Assembly (NCBI RefSeq): GCF_034355335.1
Contig: NZ_CP136422.1
Location: 5,740,501 to 5,804,500, forward strand
Direction of reading: 5' to 3'
Source of the DNA: Blautia coccoides
Lineage (GTDB): Bacteria; Bacillota; Clostridia; Lachnospirales; Lachnospiraceae
DNA length: 64,000 nucleotides
A program made the position numbers and the translations under genes. Under the pieces are notes generated by a model. That model ran no database searches. It saw nothing but the letters and a program-made list of their open reading frames with translations, and was not told the origin of the DNA. Below are positions 53,424 through 62,284 of the stretch, piece after piece (position 1 is the first letter of the stretch; every line of letters starts with the position of its first letter).

Positions 53424-54347
53424 TTATAATTTAAACTCCATAAATAATTTATTCTGATACACTTTATCACTGACTGCTCTTTCAATCTCGTCTGTACGTG
53501 AGTTTGCGATCAGCATTTGTACAAGTCTGTTGACTCTGCTCTCGCCCTGTTCCATGCCTTTACTTATTCCGATTTTCTCTCCGGCTTTCCTTCCGGCTTC
53601 CAATCCGACTTTCTTTCCCGCTTCCATTCCGGCTTCCCAGTTACTTTTCATAAGATAATTATGGTCCCGCAGCGCCTTCTCCCTAGCTTCATATTCCAGC
53701 CTTTTCTCGTCATCTGCGCTGATATTCTTCAAAGCTTCATATGCCTTTTCAATATATTTATCTTTCTCCGCCATCTCTTCAAACTCCTCCTGCCTCTCGG
53801 CATTCATGAATTTTGCCCAGTTCAGAAGCTCTGTTTCAGGATATTGATACCTATTAAGTTTAGGCAGTTCAAGGATATGGACTTCCAGTTTATCCGTATA
53901 AAGATGGTGACTGGTATCTTCCCTCATATGATAACAGGAATAAAAAGTTTTCTCCGCGTCAAACAAAATGAAGTCCAGGATTCCGATATGTACGCATTTT
54001 TCCAGAATTTCATATCCCTTACCCTTTTCCAACTGGTCTGTAAACATTTTTGAAAGATAGAACAGGGAACGCTCCGGCCACAGCGGAAACGGACTGACCT
54101 GAATTTCAATATCAATCTGTGTCCCACCGGCTAGAAGCACACGTACATCCAGAATCCCCAGCTTATCTTCCTCGTATCTGGTTCTCAGGTGTGTTGGGAG
54201 CAGAGTTGACTCAACAACCTCCTCCGGCAAAATGTGCAAAACTGCCGCTATGAACCCTCTTCGTACCTCTGCATCCTCCATCAGTTCCTTAAAACAGAAA
54301 TCCACCTTGGGCCTCATGATGAATCCGTCATTAGTATCTCTCTTCAT
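53424..54347 (-). CDS. Rpn-family nuclease (PD-(D/E)XK), copy 2
   Basis: Paralog of 307 residues with the same nuclease core (GILDVRV, IDIEIQV). It has a 16-residue insertion, relative to copy 1, made of EAGxxxG-type repeats (MEAGKKVGLEAGRKAG). Nucleotides of the C-terminal part are almost identical to copy 1 while the central nuclease part has diverged. An internal ATG (53774-53772) has AGGAGG 11 bases upstream and would give a 116-residue product. ATG 54347 follows GAGGAGG. The 5' flank is also duplicated, ending near 54500. Confidence 0.85.
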   Translation of the reverse strand: MKRDTNDGFIMRPKVDFCFKELMEDAEVRRGFIAAVLHILPEEVVESTLLPTHLRTRYEEDKLGILDVRVLLAGGTQIDIEIQVSPFPLWPERSLFYLSKMFTDQLEKGKGYEILEKCVHIGILDFILFDAEKTFYSCYHMREDTSHHLYTDKLEVHILELPKLNRYQYPETELLNWAKFMNAERQEEFEEMAEKDKYIEKAYEALKNISADDEKRLEYEAREKALRDHNYLMKSNWEAGMEAGKKVGLEAGRKAGEKIGISKGMEQGESRVNRLVQMLIANSRTDEIERAVSDKVYQNKLFMEFKL

Positions 54348-54593
54348 CCTTCCTCCTCTCTGTATCTGAAGGATAAAGAAATACTGGTTATCTATATTCA
54401 TATTATAACCGTTACAGACTGATACCTCAATATCTTTCAGACAGCAGTTTATTTAATTGTTTTTTTGGGTATTCCATCCCTGAACAGGGATATCAGAAAT
54501 GTATAACAGAAAATACATTTTTATTGATGCCAATACTTTATCATGCTTCCACAGCCGTGTCAATCATATCTCCCAAGCTTTCATACAAAACAT

Positions 54594-55007
54594 GTTACTA
54601 TTCAGCCTTACGGCTTCATAGTAACAAAAGAATGCACACAGACTGCAAAAAACGCAGTCTGGCGCGTGGCTGCCTCGGGCTTGCCTTGCAAATACAAGGC
54701 AACACCTCGCGGGACAGTGAAAGACTAAACCATTACCATAACGTTACTATTCAGCCTTTTGGCTTCATAGTAACAAAAGCATGCACACAGACTGCAAAAA
54801 CGCAGTCTGGCGCGTGGCTGTCTCGGGCTTGCCTTGCAAATACAAGGCAACACCTCGCGGGACAGTGAAAGACTGAACCATTACCATAACGTTACTATTC
54901 AGCCTTACGGCTTCATAGTAACAAAAGCATGCACACAGACTGCAAAAACGCAGTCTGGCGCGTGGCTGCCTCGGGCTTGCCTTGCAAATGCAAGGCAATA
55001 CCCTTTC
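54594..55007 (+). repeat. Tandem array of 148/149-bp multi-hairpin repeats (2.8 copies)
   Basis: Copies start at 54594, 54743 and 54891. Each contains GTTACTAT...ATAGTAAC enclosing AGCC/GGCT, then AGACTGC/GCAGTCT, then GCCTTG/CAAGGC hairpins, and AACACCTCGCGGGACAGTG. Differences between copies fall mainly in the loops. The third copy stops after the GCCTTG hairpin. A diverged copy lies inverted at 31606-31748. No coding frame is convincing. Confidence 0.92.
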
Positions 55008-55044
55008 ACCTGTCACTGCACAAAACAATTCTTATTTTGCTTGA

Positions 55045-57153
55045 TCAATACCTGAGTTCAAAAATCCTGGCACTTACCCTTGCCGGCAGTTCAACGGTCA
55101 AGGTGCCTGCCTCCTTATTCCAGTGATATGCACACTCCGCGCTCTCCGGGTAGGCACACACTGCTTTTACCGCTTTCCCTTTCAGGTGTTTAACAGGGAT
55201 CTCCTGTACAGGCATCTGGCTGTTTCTTCTCCACACAGCCAGGAAATCCTTCCCTTCCGCTTCTAATCCAAGGCTCACCCACGGGTCACTATAGGAGGAC
55301 AGCCCCAACGGCCAGTAAGGCAATGCCTTTTTCGTCAGATGGCGGATCGTCTTATAATAAGAAATTGCCTCCTTCACATATCCGAACCGCTCCGGACTCA
55401 GGTTCACTAAATGTCCGCTCTGGTGGATCCTCAGAAGCAGCGCATTCACCATATTAAAGACAACCTCCTCGCAGTCCCCGTCAGTCAGAGGGTAAGACCA
55501 GACCGCAGCCTGCTCCGGTGTCACTGCGGAGGGTGCGTTGGCTGTGATCGTGGCGTATCTCACATAGTCCTCCTGGTCGCTGGTGGACTGAATGCTGTAG
55601 CGTGACAGCATAGCGTAATCCATACGCAGACCGCCGGAGGAACAGTTTTCTATGATCAGATCCGGGTACCTTTCAAAAATACCGTCCAGCCATTCCAAAT
55701 ATGCCCGGTTATGTCCCAGAAGCCCGTCTCCATAGCTGTCCGCATCCAGTTCCGTGCCGATTCCCGGCTCTATATTGTAATCCATCTTGATATATCCCAC
55801 ACCGTACTCATTTACAACCCGGTCGATCACCTCTGTGGCATGAGCACGCACCTGGGGATTGCGGAAATCAAGCTGGTAACGGCTCCTGTCATAAACGCGC
55901 TTTCCATGGCGCATGAAATACCAGTCATCCGGCACTTTGTCTGCCTTCGGGCATTTGATCCCCATGACCTCCAGCTCCAGCCATACACCGGGAATCATTC
56001 CCTTCGCCCGTATGTAATCTGTCACCTCTTTGATACCGCCCGGGAAACGCTCCCCGGAGGGCAGCCATTCACCCACGCCGTCCCACCAGTAGCCTGCGGA
56101 ATACCAGCCTGCATCAATACAGAAATACTCGCATCCTGCCTCTGCCGCCTTGTTGATCAGCGGAATTTCCTTCTCTGTTGTGGGATCTCCGAACAGACAG
56201 TTCATATAATCATTAAAAATAACCTTCAGGTTCTCATTGTCATCATTCATCCGGCGGATCGCCCGGCGGTATTTTGTCAGTTCTCCCATTGCTTCATCAA
56301 AACCGCCCACTGCTGCCCCCACAGCCGCAGGAACCGTTACAAAAGTGTCTCCCGGCTGAAGATTCTTCCACCAATGGTTGTGATGCTCTGTGGGACCGCT
56401 CAGTTTCAGGTACACATGACCGTCCTGGTCGCTGATCTCCCAATACCAGGAACCATTGTGCTCAATCTGCCAGAACAGGGAACTCTCTGTCTCCTGATTC
56501 TCCAGATATCCCATGGGGATATACTCCTTTGCAGACCAGTTGCCTGTATTTCCTATTCCGATAGTCTTGGAAGAACGATGCATGGAGTGCGGCTGAGTGG
56601 AGGAAAGTCCCAGCTCATGCAGATCATAAGAAGCCCAGTCCAGCTCTTTCTGCCATGCATTGTGGGGAATCTTAAGCATCAGCTTCTCATCAAACTCACG
56701 CATTCCCTCCTTCTCAATGCCGTTTAGCGCAAAGGAGGATACATATTCCAGCCCCTGTGGCTCTGTTCCCCTGTTCTTCACCTCAGTCCAGACACGTACC
56801 ACAGAAATCCCGTCATAGAACTGATAATGGCTGGTAACATCAAGGCCGGTAATATCATCCCCTGTCACCACCTCCAGTTTCCTTCCCAGTTCATTCCTGA
56901 AGTCCCTGAATTCTCGGTATTTCATCCTGTATCCGGGGGAAGTCTGGATATATTTATGACCATGCCGCTCCCCCACCCGGTCCTGGCCCGTAACCAGTAT
57001 TTCCACTGGATAGAAAGACTGGGTCCCTGTCTCTGATGTCAGATTCTCCTCCTCGAAAGGCAGTGCGGAAAAGTGCAGAAGTTTGATCTCTCCGGTCTCT
57101 GTCACCTCCCACAGCATATGGATACTGTTCTCGTATAATTCAATTCTCTTCAT
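55045..57153 (-). CDS. Alpha-galactosidase, GH36
   Basis: Cytoplasmic retaining alpha-galactosidase of 702 residues. N-terminal beta-supersandwich, central barrel with the nucleophile Asp in YIKMDYN and acid/base Asp in STSDQEDY, NCSSGGLRMD between them, and a C-terminal sandwich. No signal peptide. It follows the two ABC permease genes with 12 bp between, so imported raffinose- or melibiose-type sugars are hydrolysed inside the cell. Confidence 0.95.
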   Translation of the reverse strand: MKRIELYENSIHMLWEVTETGEIKLLHFSALPFEEENLTSETGTQSFYPVEILVTGQDRVGERHGHKYIQTSPGYRMKYREFRDFRNELGRKLEVVTGDDITGLDVTSHYQFYDGISVVRVWTEVKNRGTEPQGLEYVSSFALNGIEKEGMREFDEKLMLKIPHNAWQKELDWASYDLHELGLSSTQPHSMHRSSKTIGIGNTGNWSAKEYIPMGYLENQETESSLFWQIEHNGSWYWEISDQDGHVYLKLSGPTEHHNHWWKNLQPGDTFVTVPAAVGAAVGGFDEAMGELTKYRRAIRRMNDDNENLKVIFNDYMNCLFGDPTTEKEIPLINKAAEAGCEYFCIDAGWYSAGYWWDGVGEWLPSGERFPGGIKEVTDYIRAKGMIPGVWLELEVMGIKCPKADKVPDDWYFMRHGKRVYDRSRYQLDFRNPQVRAHATEVIDRVVNEYGVGYIKMDYNIEPGIGTELDADSYGDGLLGHNRAYLEWLDGIFERYPDLIIENCSSGGLRMDYAMLSRYSIQSTSDQEDYVRYATITANAPSAVTPEQAAVWSYPLTDGDCEEVVFNMVNALLLRIHQSGHLVNLSPERFGYVKEAISYYKTIRHLTKKALPYWPLGLSSYSDPWVSLGLEAEGKDFLAVWRRNSQMPVQEIPVKHLKGKAVKAVCAYPESAECAYHWNKEAGTLTVELPARVSARIFELRY

Positions 57154-57165
57154 TTCTTCCTCCTA

Positions 57166-58008
57166 TCAGCCCTTCACTGAACCGCTCATGAGTCCTGCCA
57201 GGAAATACCTCTGCAGGAACAGGAAAATAAAAGTGACTGGTATGACGGCAACTACAGAACCGGCCATAAGGCCGCCCCAGTCAACCGTATTTACCCCTTT
57301 AAATAGCATGATAGCCGGGGTTAGTGTCCGATATTTATCAGTGGAGATAAAAATATACCCGAACATAAACTCGTTCCACGCGTTGATAAAAGCGTAAAGT
57401 CCTGTGGACACCAGGCTTGGCAGAGATAAGGGCAATATAATCTTAAAAATAGTCTGTGCCTTATTACACCCGTCAATCTCCGCCGCTTCCTCAAGTGCCA
57501 GGGGTACTGTATCAAAAAAGCTGCTCATCATAAAGGTGCACAAGGGTATTACAAAAGTCGTGTAAGCCAGAATCAGGGAGGTGTAAGACTCCAGGATCTG
57601 CATTTTCTGCATGATCAGATACAGGGGTACTAAAAGTAACACACCGGGAATCATCTGGGAGAGCATCATCGCCAGATTGGAAGTCTTCACCAGCTTCATC
57701 TTATAATACCGGCTCAGGGCGTATCCGGCCATAACTGCTATGATCATGGAAAGGATACAAGCCACAATAGAAACAAAAAAGCTATTTTTAATATACTGCA
57801 AAAATCCCACATCCACCAGTACCCTTTTAAAATTTTCCAAAGTGGGGGCATGGATCAAAAACGACGGCGTTGCTGTACGTATCTCCGTCTTCGGCTTCAG
57901 TGCTGACAAAAGCATCCACAAAAAGGGGAAAATACAGATAGCTGAAAAAAACACCAGGGATACATAGGTAACGATCTTGCTGATAACACGGTTTCTTTTA
58001 TTTAACAT
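57166..58008 (-). CDS. Carbohydrate ABC transporter permease (MalG type)
   Basis: Permease of 280 residues with six hydrophobic segments and the EAA loop EEAAEIDGCNKAQTIFKI. ATG 58008 has AGGAGG upstream. It works with the MalF-type permease 18 bp upstream and the lipoprotein at 59204-60505 to import an alpha-galactoside for the following GH36 enzyme. No ATPase gene is present in the operon. Confidence 0.93.
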   Translation of the reverse strand: MLNKRNRVISKIVTYVSLVFFSAICIFPFLWMLLSALKPKTEIRTATPSFLIHAPTLENFKRVLVDVGFLQYIKNSFFVSIVACILSMIIAVMAGYALSRYYKMKLVKTSNLAMMLSQMIPGVLLLVPLYLIMQKMQILESYTSLILAYTTFVIPLCTFMMSSFFDTVPLALEEAAEIDGCNKAQTIFKIILPLSLPSLVSTGLYAFINAWNEFMFGYIFISTDKYRTLTPAIMLFKGVNTVDWGGLMAGSVVAVIPVTFIFLFLQRYFLAGLMSGSVKG

Positions 58009-58026
58009 CTCTTATCTCCTCCTTTC

Positions 58027-58935
58027 TTATGCCATATCATCACTGAGACTGGAACGCTTCCTGTAATAGAAAATAAACAGCACCACCATAACCGTAAACA
58101 TCATGGTAGAAAGCGCCGAAGCAGCACCAACGTCAAACTTCTTCATAGAATAGCGATAGATCATAAGCGGCAGGGTCTCCGTTGCATAGTTTGGCCCGCC
58201 CTCTGTCATAACCCAGATAAAATCAAAGTTGATTGCAGTCCAGATAATATGTATAAACACGATCACAAGGGAAACACTGCGCAGCTGCGGGAGCGTAACC
58301 TTGAAAAAACGTTTGAACACGCCTGCCCCGTCAATGGCAGCCGCCTCGGACAGATCTCCGGGGATGGACTGCATGGCTGACAAAAAGGAGATGGTGTAGT
58401 AAGGAAAACTTCTCCATATATTTACAAAAATAACCGTTGCCATGGCATACTTGGAATCCCCTAGAAAATTGATGGGCTGGCTTATAATATGCATATTGGT
58501 CAGCATATAATTGATGATACCGAACTCCGGGTTCAGCAGCCAGTCCCATGTCATGCCTGCAACGATGATGGGCACAAGCCACGGAATAAAGATACAGGTC
58601 CTGAATATGGCTCTGCCCTTAAACTTCTGGTTCAGCAGAACTGCAGTCACCATACCCACCAAGTATTCACCCAGCACGGAAAAGATAGTCCAGTACGCAG
58701 TGTTTTTCACTGCCTGACCAAAATGCTCATCTGCCAGTACCTTCTGGAAATTGGCCATCCCGGCAAAACCGGTCATAGATTTGTTGATCAGATGCACATG
58801 GTAAAACGCGTCGTGTATTACTTTCCCAAGGGGATACGCGATCAAAAGAGCCAGGAAAACAAGCGCGGGAAGCAGCATGATAATAGCTGTCCGCCATTTC
58901 CGCTGGTCTCTGGTAAGCTTCTTAAATTTGTTCAA
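58027..58935 (-). CDS. Carbohydrate ABC transporter permease (MalF type)
   Basis: Permease of 302 residues with six hydrophobic segments and the EAA loop EAAAIDGAGVFKRFFKVTL. It starts at TTG 58935 behind GGAGGG, which may lower its translation relative to the binding protein. A tandem repeat and a hairpin lie between it and the upstream binding-protein gene. Confidence 0.92.
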   Translation of the reverse strand: MNKFKKLTRDQRKWRTAIIMLLPALVFLALLIAYPLGKVIHDAFYHVHLINKSMTGFAGMANFQKVLADEHFGQAVKNTAYWTIFSVLGEYLVGMVTAVLLNQKFKGRAIFRTCIFIPWLVPIIVAGMTWDWLLNPEFGIINYMLTNMHIISQPINFLGDSKYAMATVIFVNIWRSFPYYTISFLSAMQSIPGDLSEAAAIDGAGVFKRFFKVTLPQLRSVSLVIVFIHIIWTAINFDFIWVMTEGGPNYATETLPLMIYRYSMKKFDVGAASALSTMMFTVMVVLFIFYYRKRSSLSDDMA

Positions 58936-58985
58936 CTCTAATTCCCTCCTATACGAATTTCCGAGTCCGGAACTCTATTTAAAAT

Positions 58986-59124
58986 GAAACATTTCCAATG
59001 GCCAAACTTCTGCCTGAAACGTAACATTTCCAATGGACGAACTTCTGCCTGAAACGTAACATTTCCAATGGCCAAACTTCTGCCTGAAACGTAACATTTC
59101 CAATGGACGAACTTCTGCCTGAAA
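58986..59124 (-). repeat. 35-bp tandem repeat, four copies
   Basis: ACATTTCC begins at 58989, 59024, 59059 and 59094, an exact 35-bp period. Copies alternate GGCCAA and GGACGA at one place, so the array may have grown as a 70-bp unit. It lies inside the operon between binding-protein and permease genes. Confidence 0.92.
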
Positions 59125-59129
59125 AGAAA

Positions 59130-59155
59130 CAGGAGCCCGGCAAGCCGGACTCCTG
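59130..59155 (-). terminator. Intra-operon hairpin after the binding-protein gene
   Basis: CAGGAG-CCCGGC-AA-GCCGG-ACTCCTG forms a stable stem, followed on the minus strand by TTTCTTTTC. It is a partial terminator or 3' stabiliser that would keep binding-protein mRNA above permease mRNA. Confidence 0.65.
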
Positions 59156-59203
59156 CGCCGAAACGCTTATGCTTGCTGCCTAAACATTCCGGCATTCTGT
59201 TTT

Positions 59204-60505
59204 TTATTCGCTTAATTCACCGGAATCGGATAAGGAGGCATTGACTGCGTCACATAACCATTCTGCGGTTGCTTCGGGAGTTTCACCTTCCTGAAGCACT
59301 TTCGCCATGGCATCCTGCATCGCCTGTGTGATACCTCCCAGAGTTACCGGAGGGAAGGTGATCCCTGTATCGGATAATGCCTGGAAATCCTTGCTCCATT
59401 TGCTGTCTGTAGATACATCAGAGCGCGGGGAACGGTCTGCAAATCCTGCTTCCTGCCACTCTTTACTGCAGAATGCAGTCGCCAGCTCAAACGCGTCATC
59501 TTTATTCTTGCTGTCAGCCATGATGAACAGCGGTTTACATTCCATGTAAGTAGCCTCATGTCCGTCTGAGGGATAAGGGATGGCGGTTACTGCCACATCA
59601 TCCATGGTATCCGGGTTGGAGGATTCACGCTCTGCCAGCCAGTTTCCTGATACATATGTGGAGGTGATACCCGTTGCAAAGTTCTCGTCTGTCTCTTCCC
59701 AGCCCCAATTCTTGCAGTTAGGATCAATGATGCCCTGGTCTACAAGGTCTTTGTAGAACTGGAACACTTTTGCAGCTTTATCAAGCTCATCCTTGTTGTC
59801 TTTCCAGGTGTTTTTATATTTTCCGTCATCCTGTGCAGAGGCAATTTCCAGATCGTACTGAGCCAGGTACACCAGCAGTTCCTGTGCAGAGCGGACGCCT
59901 GTGCAGGCCAGCTCTGTCAGGTATTTTCCGTTTTTCTCTTTATAATCTGTCTGTGCCAGCAGATCTTCCCATGTTTCCGGCACTTCAATGCCGGATGCTG
60001 TGATGTCCTTTTCATGTGTCAGATAGGCACGCACAGTCATCTCATAGGGGATACCCACGATCTTGTCGTCAATGGTCATGGCTTTCACCACAGCCTCAGA
60101 CAGGGCGTCTTTATCTTCCCATTCGTTAAACCGGTCTGTCAGATCCTCAACGATTCCCATGTTGTAGAACTCGCCTACATATTCCGGAAGTCCCCAGATC
60201 AGGTCCGGTACATTACCGCCTGCTGCCGCTGTCAGAATCTTCTCATGAAGCATATCATATGTGAAGTTTGTCTGATTTACTTTGACTCCTGTCTCCTCCT
60301 CAAACTTCTTGATCTGCTCCGTACCCGCGATCTGTGTATCCGCGCCGTCTGTCCAGCAGGTCCAAAGTTCTACAACTCTCTCCTGGTCCTTACTGTCCCC
60401 TTTGGAAGCTGATTCTCCCCCTGAGCTGCTGGAACCGCCGCCGCATGCTGCCAGTGACATAGCCATTGTGAGACACATTAACGCTGCTACTACCTTTTTC
60501 TTCAT
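59204..60505 (-). CDS. ABC transporter sugar-binding lipoprotein
   Basis: Extracellular solute-binding protein of 433 residues. The signal peptide ends in the lipobox LAAC (Cys at ~21) and is followed by a Gly/Ser-rich linker; the mature part begins VVELWTCWTDG. It is the first gene of the GH36 ABC operon and delivers a sugar to the two downstream permeases. The YesM/YesN pair directly upstream on the same strand is the probable regulator. The 207-bp gap upstream shows no gene. Confidence 0.94.
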   Translation of the reverse strand: MKKKVVAALMCLTMAMSLAACGGGSSSSGGESASKGDSKDQERVVELWTCWTDGADTQIAGTEQIKKFEEETGVKVNQTNFTYDMLHEKILTAAAGGNVPDLIWGLPEYVGEFYNMGIVEDLTDRFNEWEDKDALSEAVVKAMTIDDKIVGIPYEMTVRAYLTHEKDITASGIEVPETWEDLLAQTDYKEKNGKYLTELACTGVRSAQELLVYLAQYDLEIASAQDDGKYKNTWKDNKDELDKAAKVFQFYKDLVDQGIIDPNCKNWGWEETDENFATGITSTYVSGNWLAERESSNPDTMDDVAVTAIPYPSDGHEATYMECKPLFIMADSKNKDDAFELATAFCSKEWQEAGFADRSPRSDVSTDSKWSKDFQALSDTGITFPPVTLGGITQAMQDAMAKVLQEGETPEATAEWLCDAVNASLSDSGELSE

Positions 60506-60712
60506 GATATTTCCCTCTTTCCTTCATCTGAATTTTTCCGTACCACTTGTACTGACGAAAGAGTATCATACTTTCAAAACACGGACAATGAAATCGGACG
60601 CTCTCCTAAAAAACCCCACGGAATAATATTAAAAACACCACCCTTTTTATATTCCCCTTGTTCTTATACATGGTCAGCCCAGTAAATGCCCAGATCTGAC
60701 TAAACAGATGCT

Positions 60713-62284
60713 TTATATTTTTCTGCGCTTTTTATATGCGGAGGGGCTGTCTCCGAAGACTTCCCTGAATTTATCCGTAAATGTACGGACATCATGATAC
60801 CCCACGGCCTCTGCCAGCTCATATGTCTTCATATCAGAGGCCATAAGCAGTCTCATAGCCTGCCTCATGCGCACCTCCACCAGATAATTCTTAAAGTTCT
60901 GTCCTGTCTCTTTTTTGAAAAATGTACTGAAATAATACGGATTCATGTATACCATCTTGGCCATGCTCCCAAGACTTATATCCTCCGCATAATGCTCCTG
61001 GATATAATTCTTTACCAGAGTGATGGACTCACGCTCACTGTCTGCACCGCTGCATACATTTTCTCTGATGAGTTTTTCAAGATAAATGCACACCAGCTTT
61101 TTCAGATCACGGAATGTACTCTGAGTCCGTATTTTTGCCGTAAATCTGTCATACTCTTCCCTAACGCCATCTGTCAGCACATGATATTCCTGCAAATCCC
61201 GGAACAGATCCATAGCCATGGCAATACTGCGGTTCTCCGCTGCATATCTGTTTCCGTAATGCAGGTTTTCAATAATATCTAAAATCCTGGAAAGAGTTTT
61301 TGTCCATTCCTCTCTCCTATTCAGGATCTGATCCAGCAGTTCCTTATAGCATGAATTATAATCTTCAAAAGAGGAACAGAATTCTCTGGATATCTCCTGA
61401 TACCAGACCACTTCCTCCCGGCAGAAATAGTACAGCTCACAGGAAAATTTTGCGGTTTTATACGCATATTTCAGGTCAGCGGCCTGCTCCACACACTTTC
61501 CCACACCGGTTATGAGCCATGTTTTATACTCTCCATAAATGCACTCTCTGATTCGTCCGATTTTCCGCTTAATCCATTCTTCATCACAGTCCTTCTCCAT
61601 TAGGAGGACCACATTGCTGCTGTTTGGTTCCCGCTTGATCACAAATCCGCATTTATTCTCCCGGAGATGATCCTGGATACGCTTAAATATAGAGAACCGC
61701 AGCAGCTCCCTCATATTCTGGTCTGTCACTTTCCGATTCAATTCGGGGGAGATTGCAAAACACACACCAACGAACCGTTTTCCCTCCGTCTCAATCCCCA
61801 TCTCCTGAAAATGGCTGTACAGATCTCTGCACTCGTACTCTGAATTGATCTTCTTGAAAACAGTCTGCATGTCATCCTTCTCTTCTTCCCAGTATTCCAT
61901 GGGACTGTCTGTGCGCAGCATTTTCTCTGCCCTCAGAATAGACTGTTCCAGTTCCTCCTGCCCCACGGGTTTCAGAAGATAGTCCACAGCCTCATAGCTG
62001 ATCGCCTTCTTTACATAGTCAAACTCCTGATATCCACTCAGGAATATGACCTTTATCTTCCAACCATTCTCCCGAATCTGCCGGATAACATCCAGTCCTG
62101 TCTTTCTGGGCATGGCAACATCCGAAATAATAATATCCGGTTTCAGCTCTTCCGTCTTTTTCAGCAGTTCCTCCCCGTTGGCAGCCTCCCCGATCACCTC
62201 CGCGTTCAGCCGCTCCCAATTCATCATTTTTTTCAGCCCCCTGATAATTACCGGCTCGTCATCTGCAATAATAATTTTAAACAT
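60713..62284 (-). CDS. YesN-type response regulator with AraC DNA-binding domain
   Basis: Response regulator of 523 residues. The receiver domain (~1-120) has ADDE, the phospho-acceptor Asp ~55 in IISDVAMP and the Lys in LLKPVG. A long middle region (~150-400) links it to the double AraC helix-turn-helix (~420-523, MVYMNPYYFSTFFKKETGQNF and AVGYHDVRTFTDKF). It overlaps the kinase gene by 8 bp. It should control the ABC/alpha-galactosidase operon that follows. Confidence 0.93.
   Translation of the reverse strand: MFKIIIADDEPVIIRGLKKMMNWERLNAEVIGEAANGEELLKKTEELKPDIIISDVAMPRKTGLDVIRQIRENGWKIKVIFLSGYQEFDYVKKAISYEAVDYLLKPVGQEELEQSILRAEKMLRTDSPMEYWEEEKDDMQTVFKKINSEYECRDLYSHFQEMGIETEGKRFVGVCFAISPELNRKVTDQNMRELLRFSIFKRIQDHLRENKCGFVIKREPNSSNVVLLMEKDCDEEWIKRKIGRIRECIYGEYKTWLITGVGKCVEQAADLKYAYKTAKFSCELYYFCREEVVWYQEISREFCSSFEDYNSCYKELLDQILNRREEWTKTLSRILDIIENLHYGNRYAAENRSIAMAMDLFRDLQEYHVLTDGVREEYDRFTAKIRTQSTFRDLKKLVCIYLEKLIRENVCSGADSERESITLVKNYIQEHYAEDISLGSMAKMVYMNPYYFSTFFKKETGQNFKNYLVEVRMRQAMRLLMASDMKTYELAEAVGYHDVRTFTDKFREVFGDSPSAYKKRRKI

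Noticed and set aside
54594..55007. CRISPR array
   Set aside because: Units are 148 bp with no short repeat/unique spacer alternation and no cas genes are present.
54524..55126. Short repetitive open frames in the 54.6-55.0 kb array
   Set aside because: They arise from the DNA repeat, change frame between copies and have no ribosome sites; hairpin structure explains the sequence better.
58986..59124. CRISPR array of 35-bp repeats
   Set aside because: The repeats are contiguous without unique spacers.
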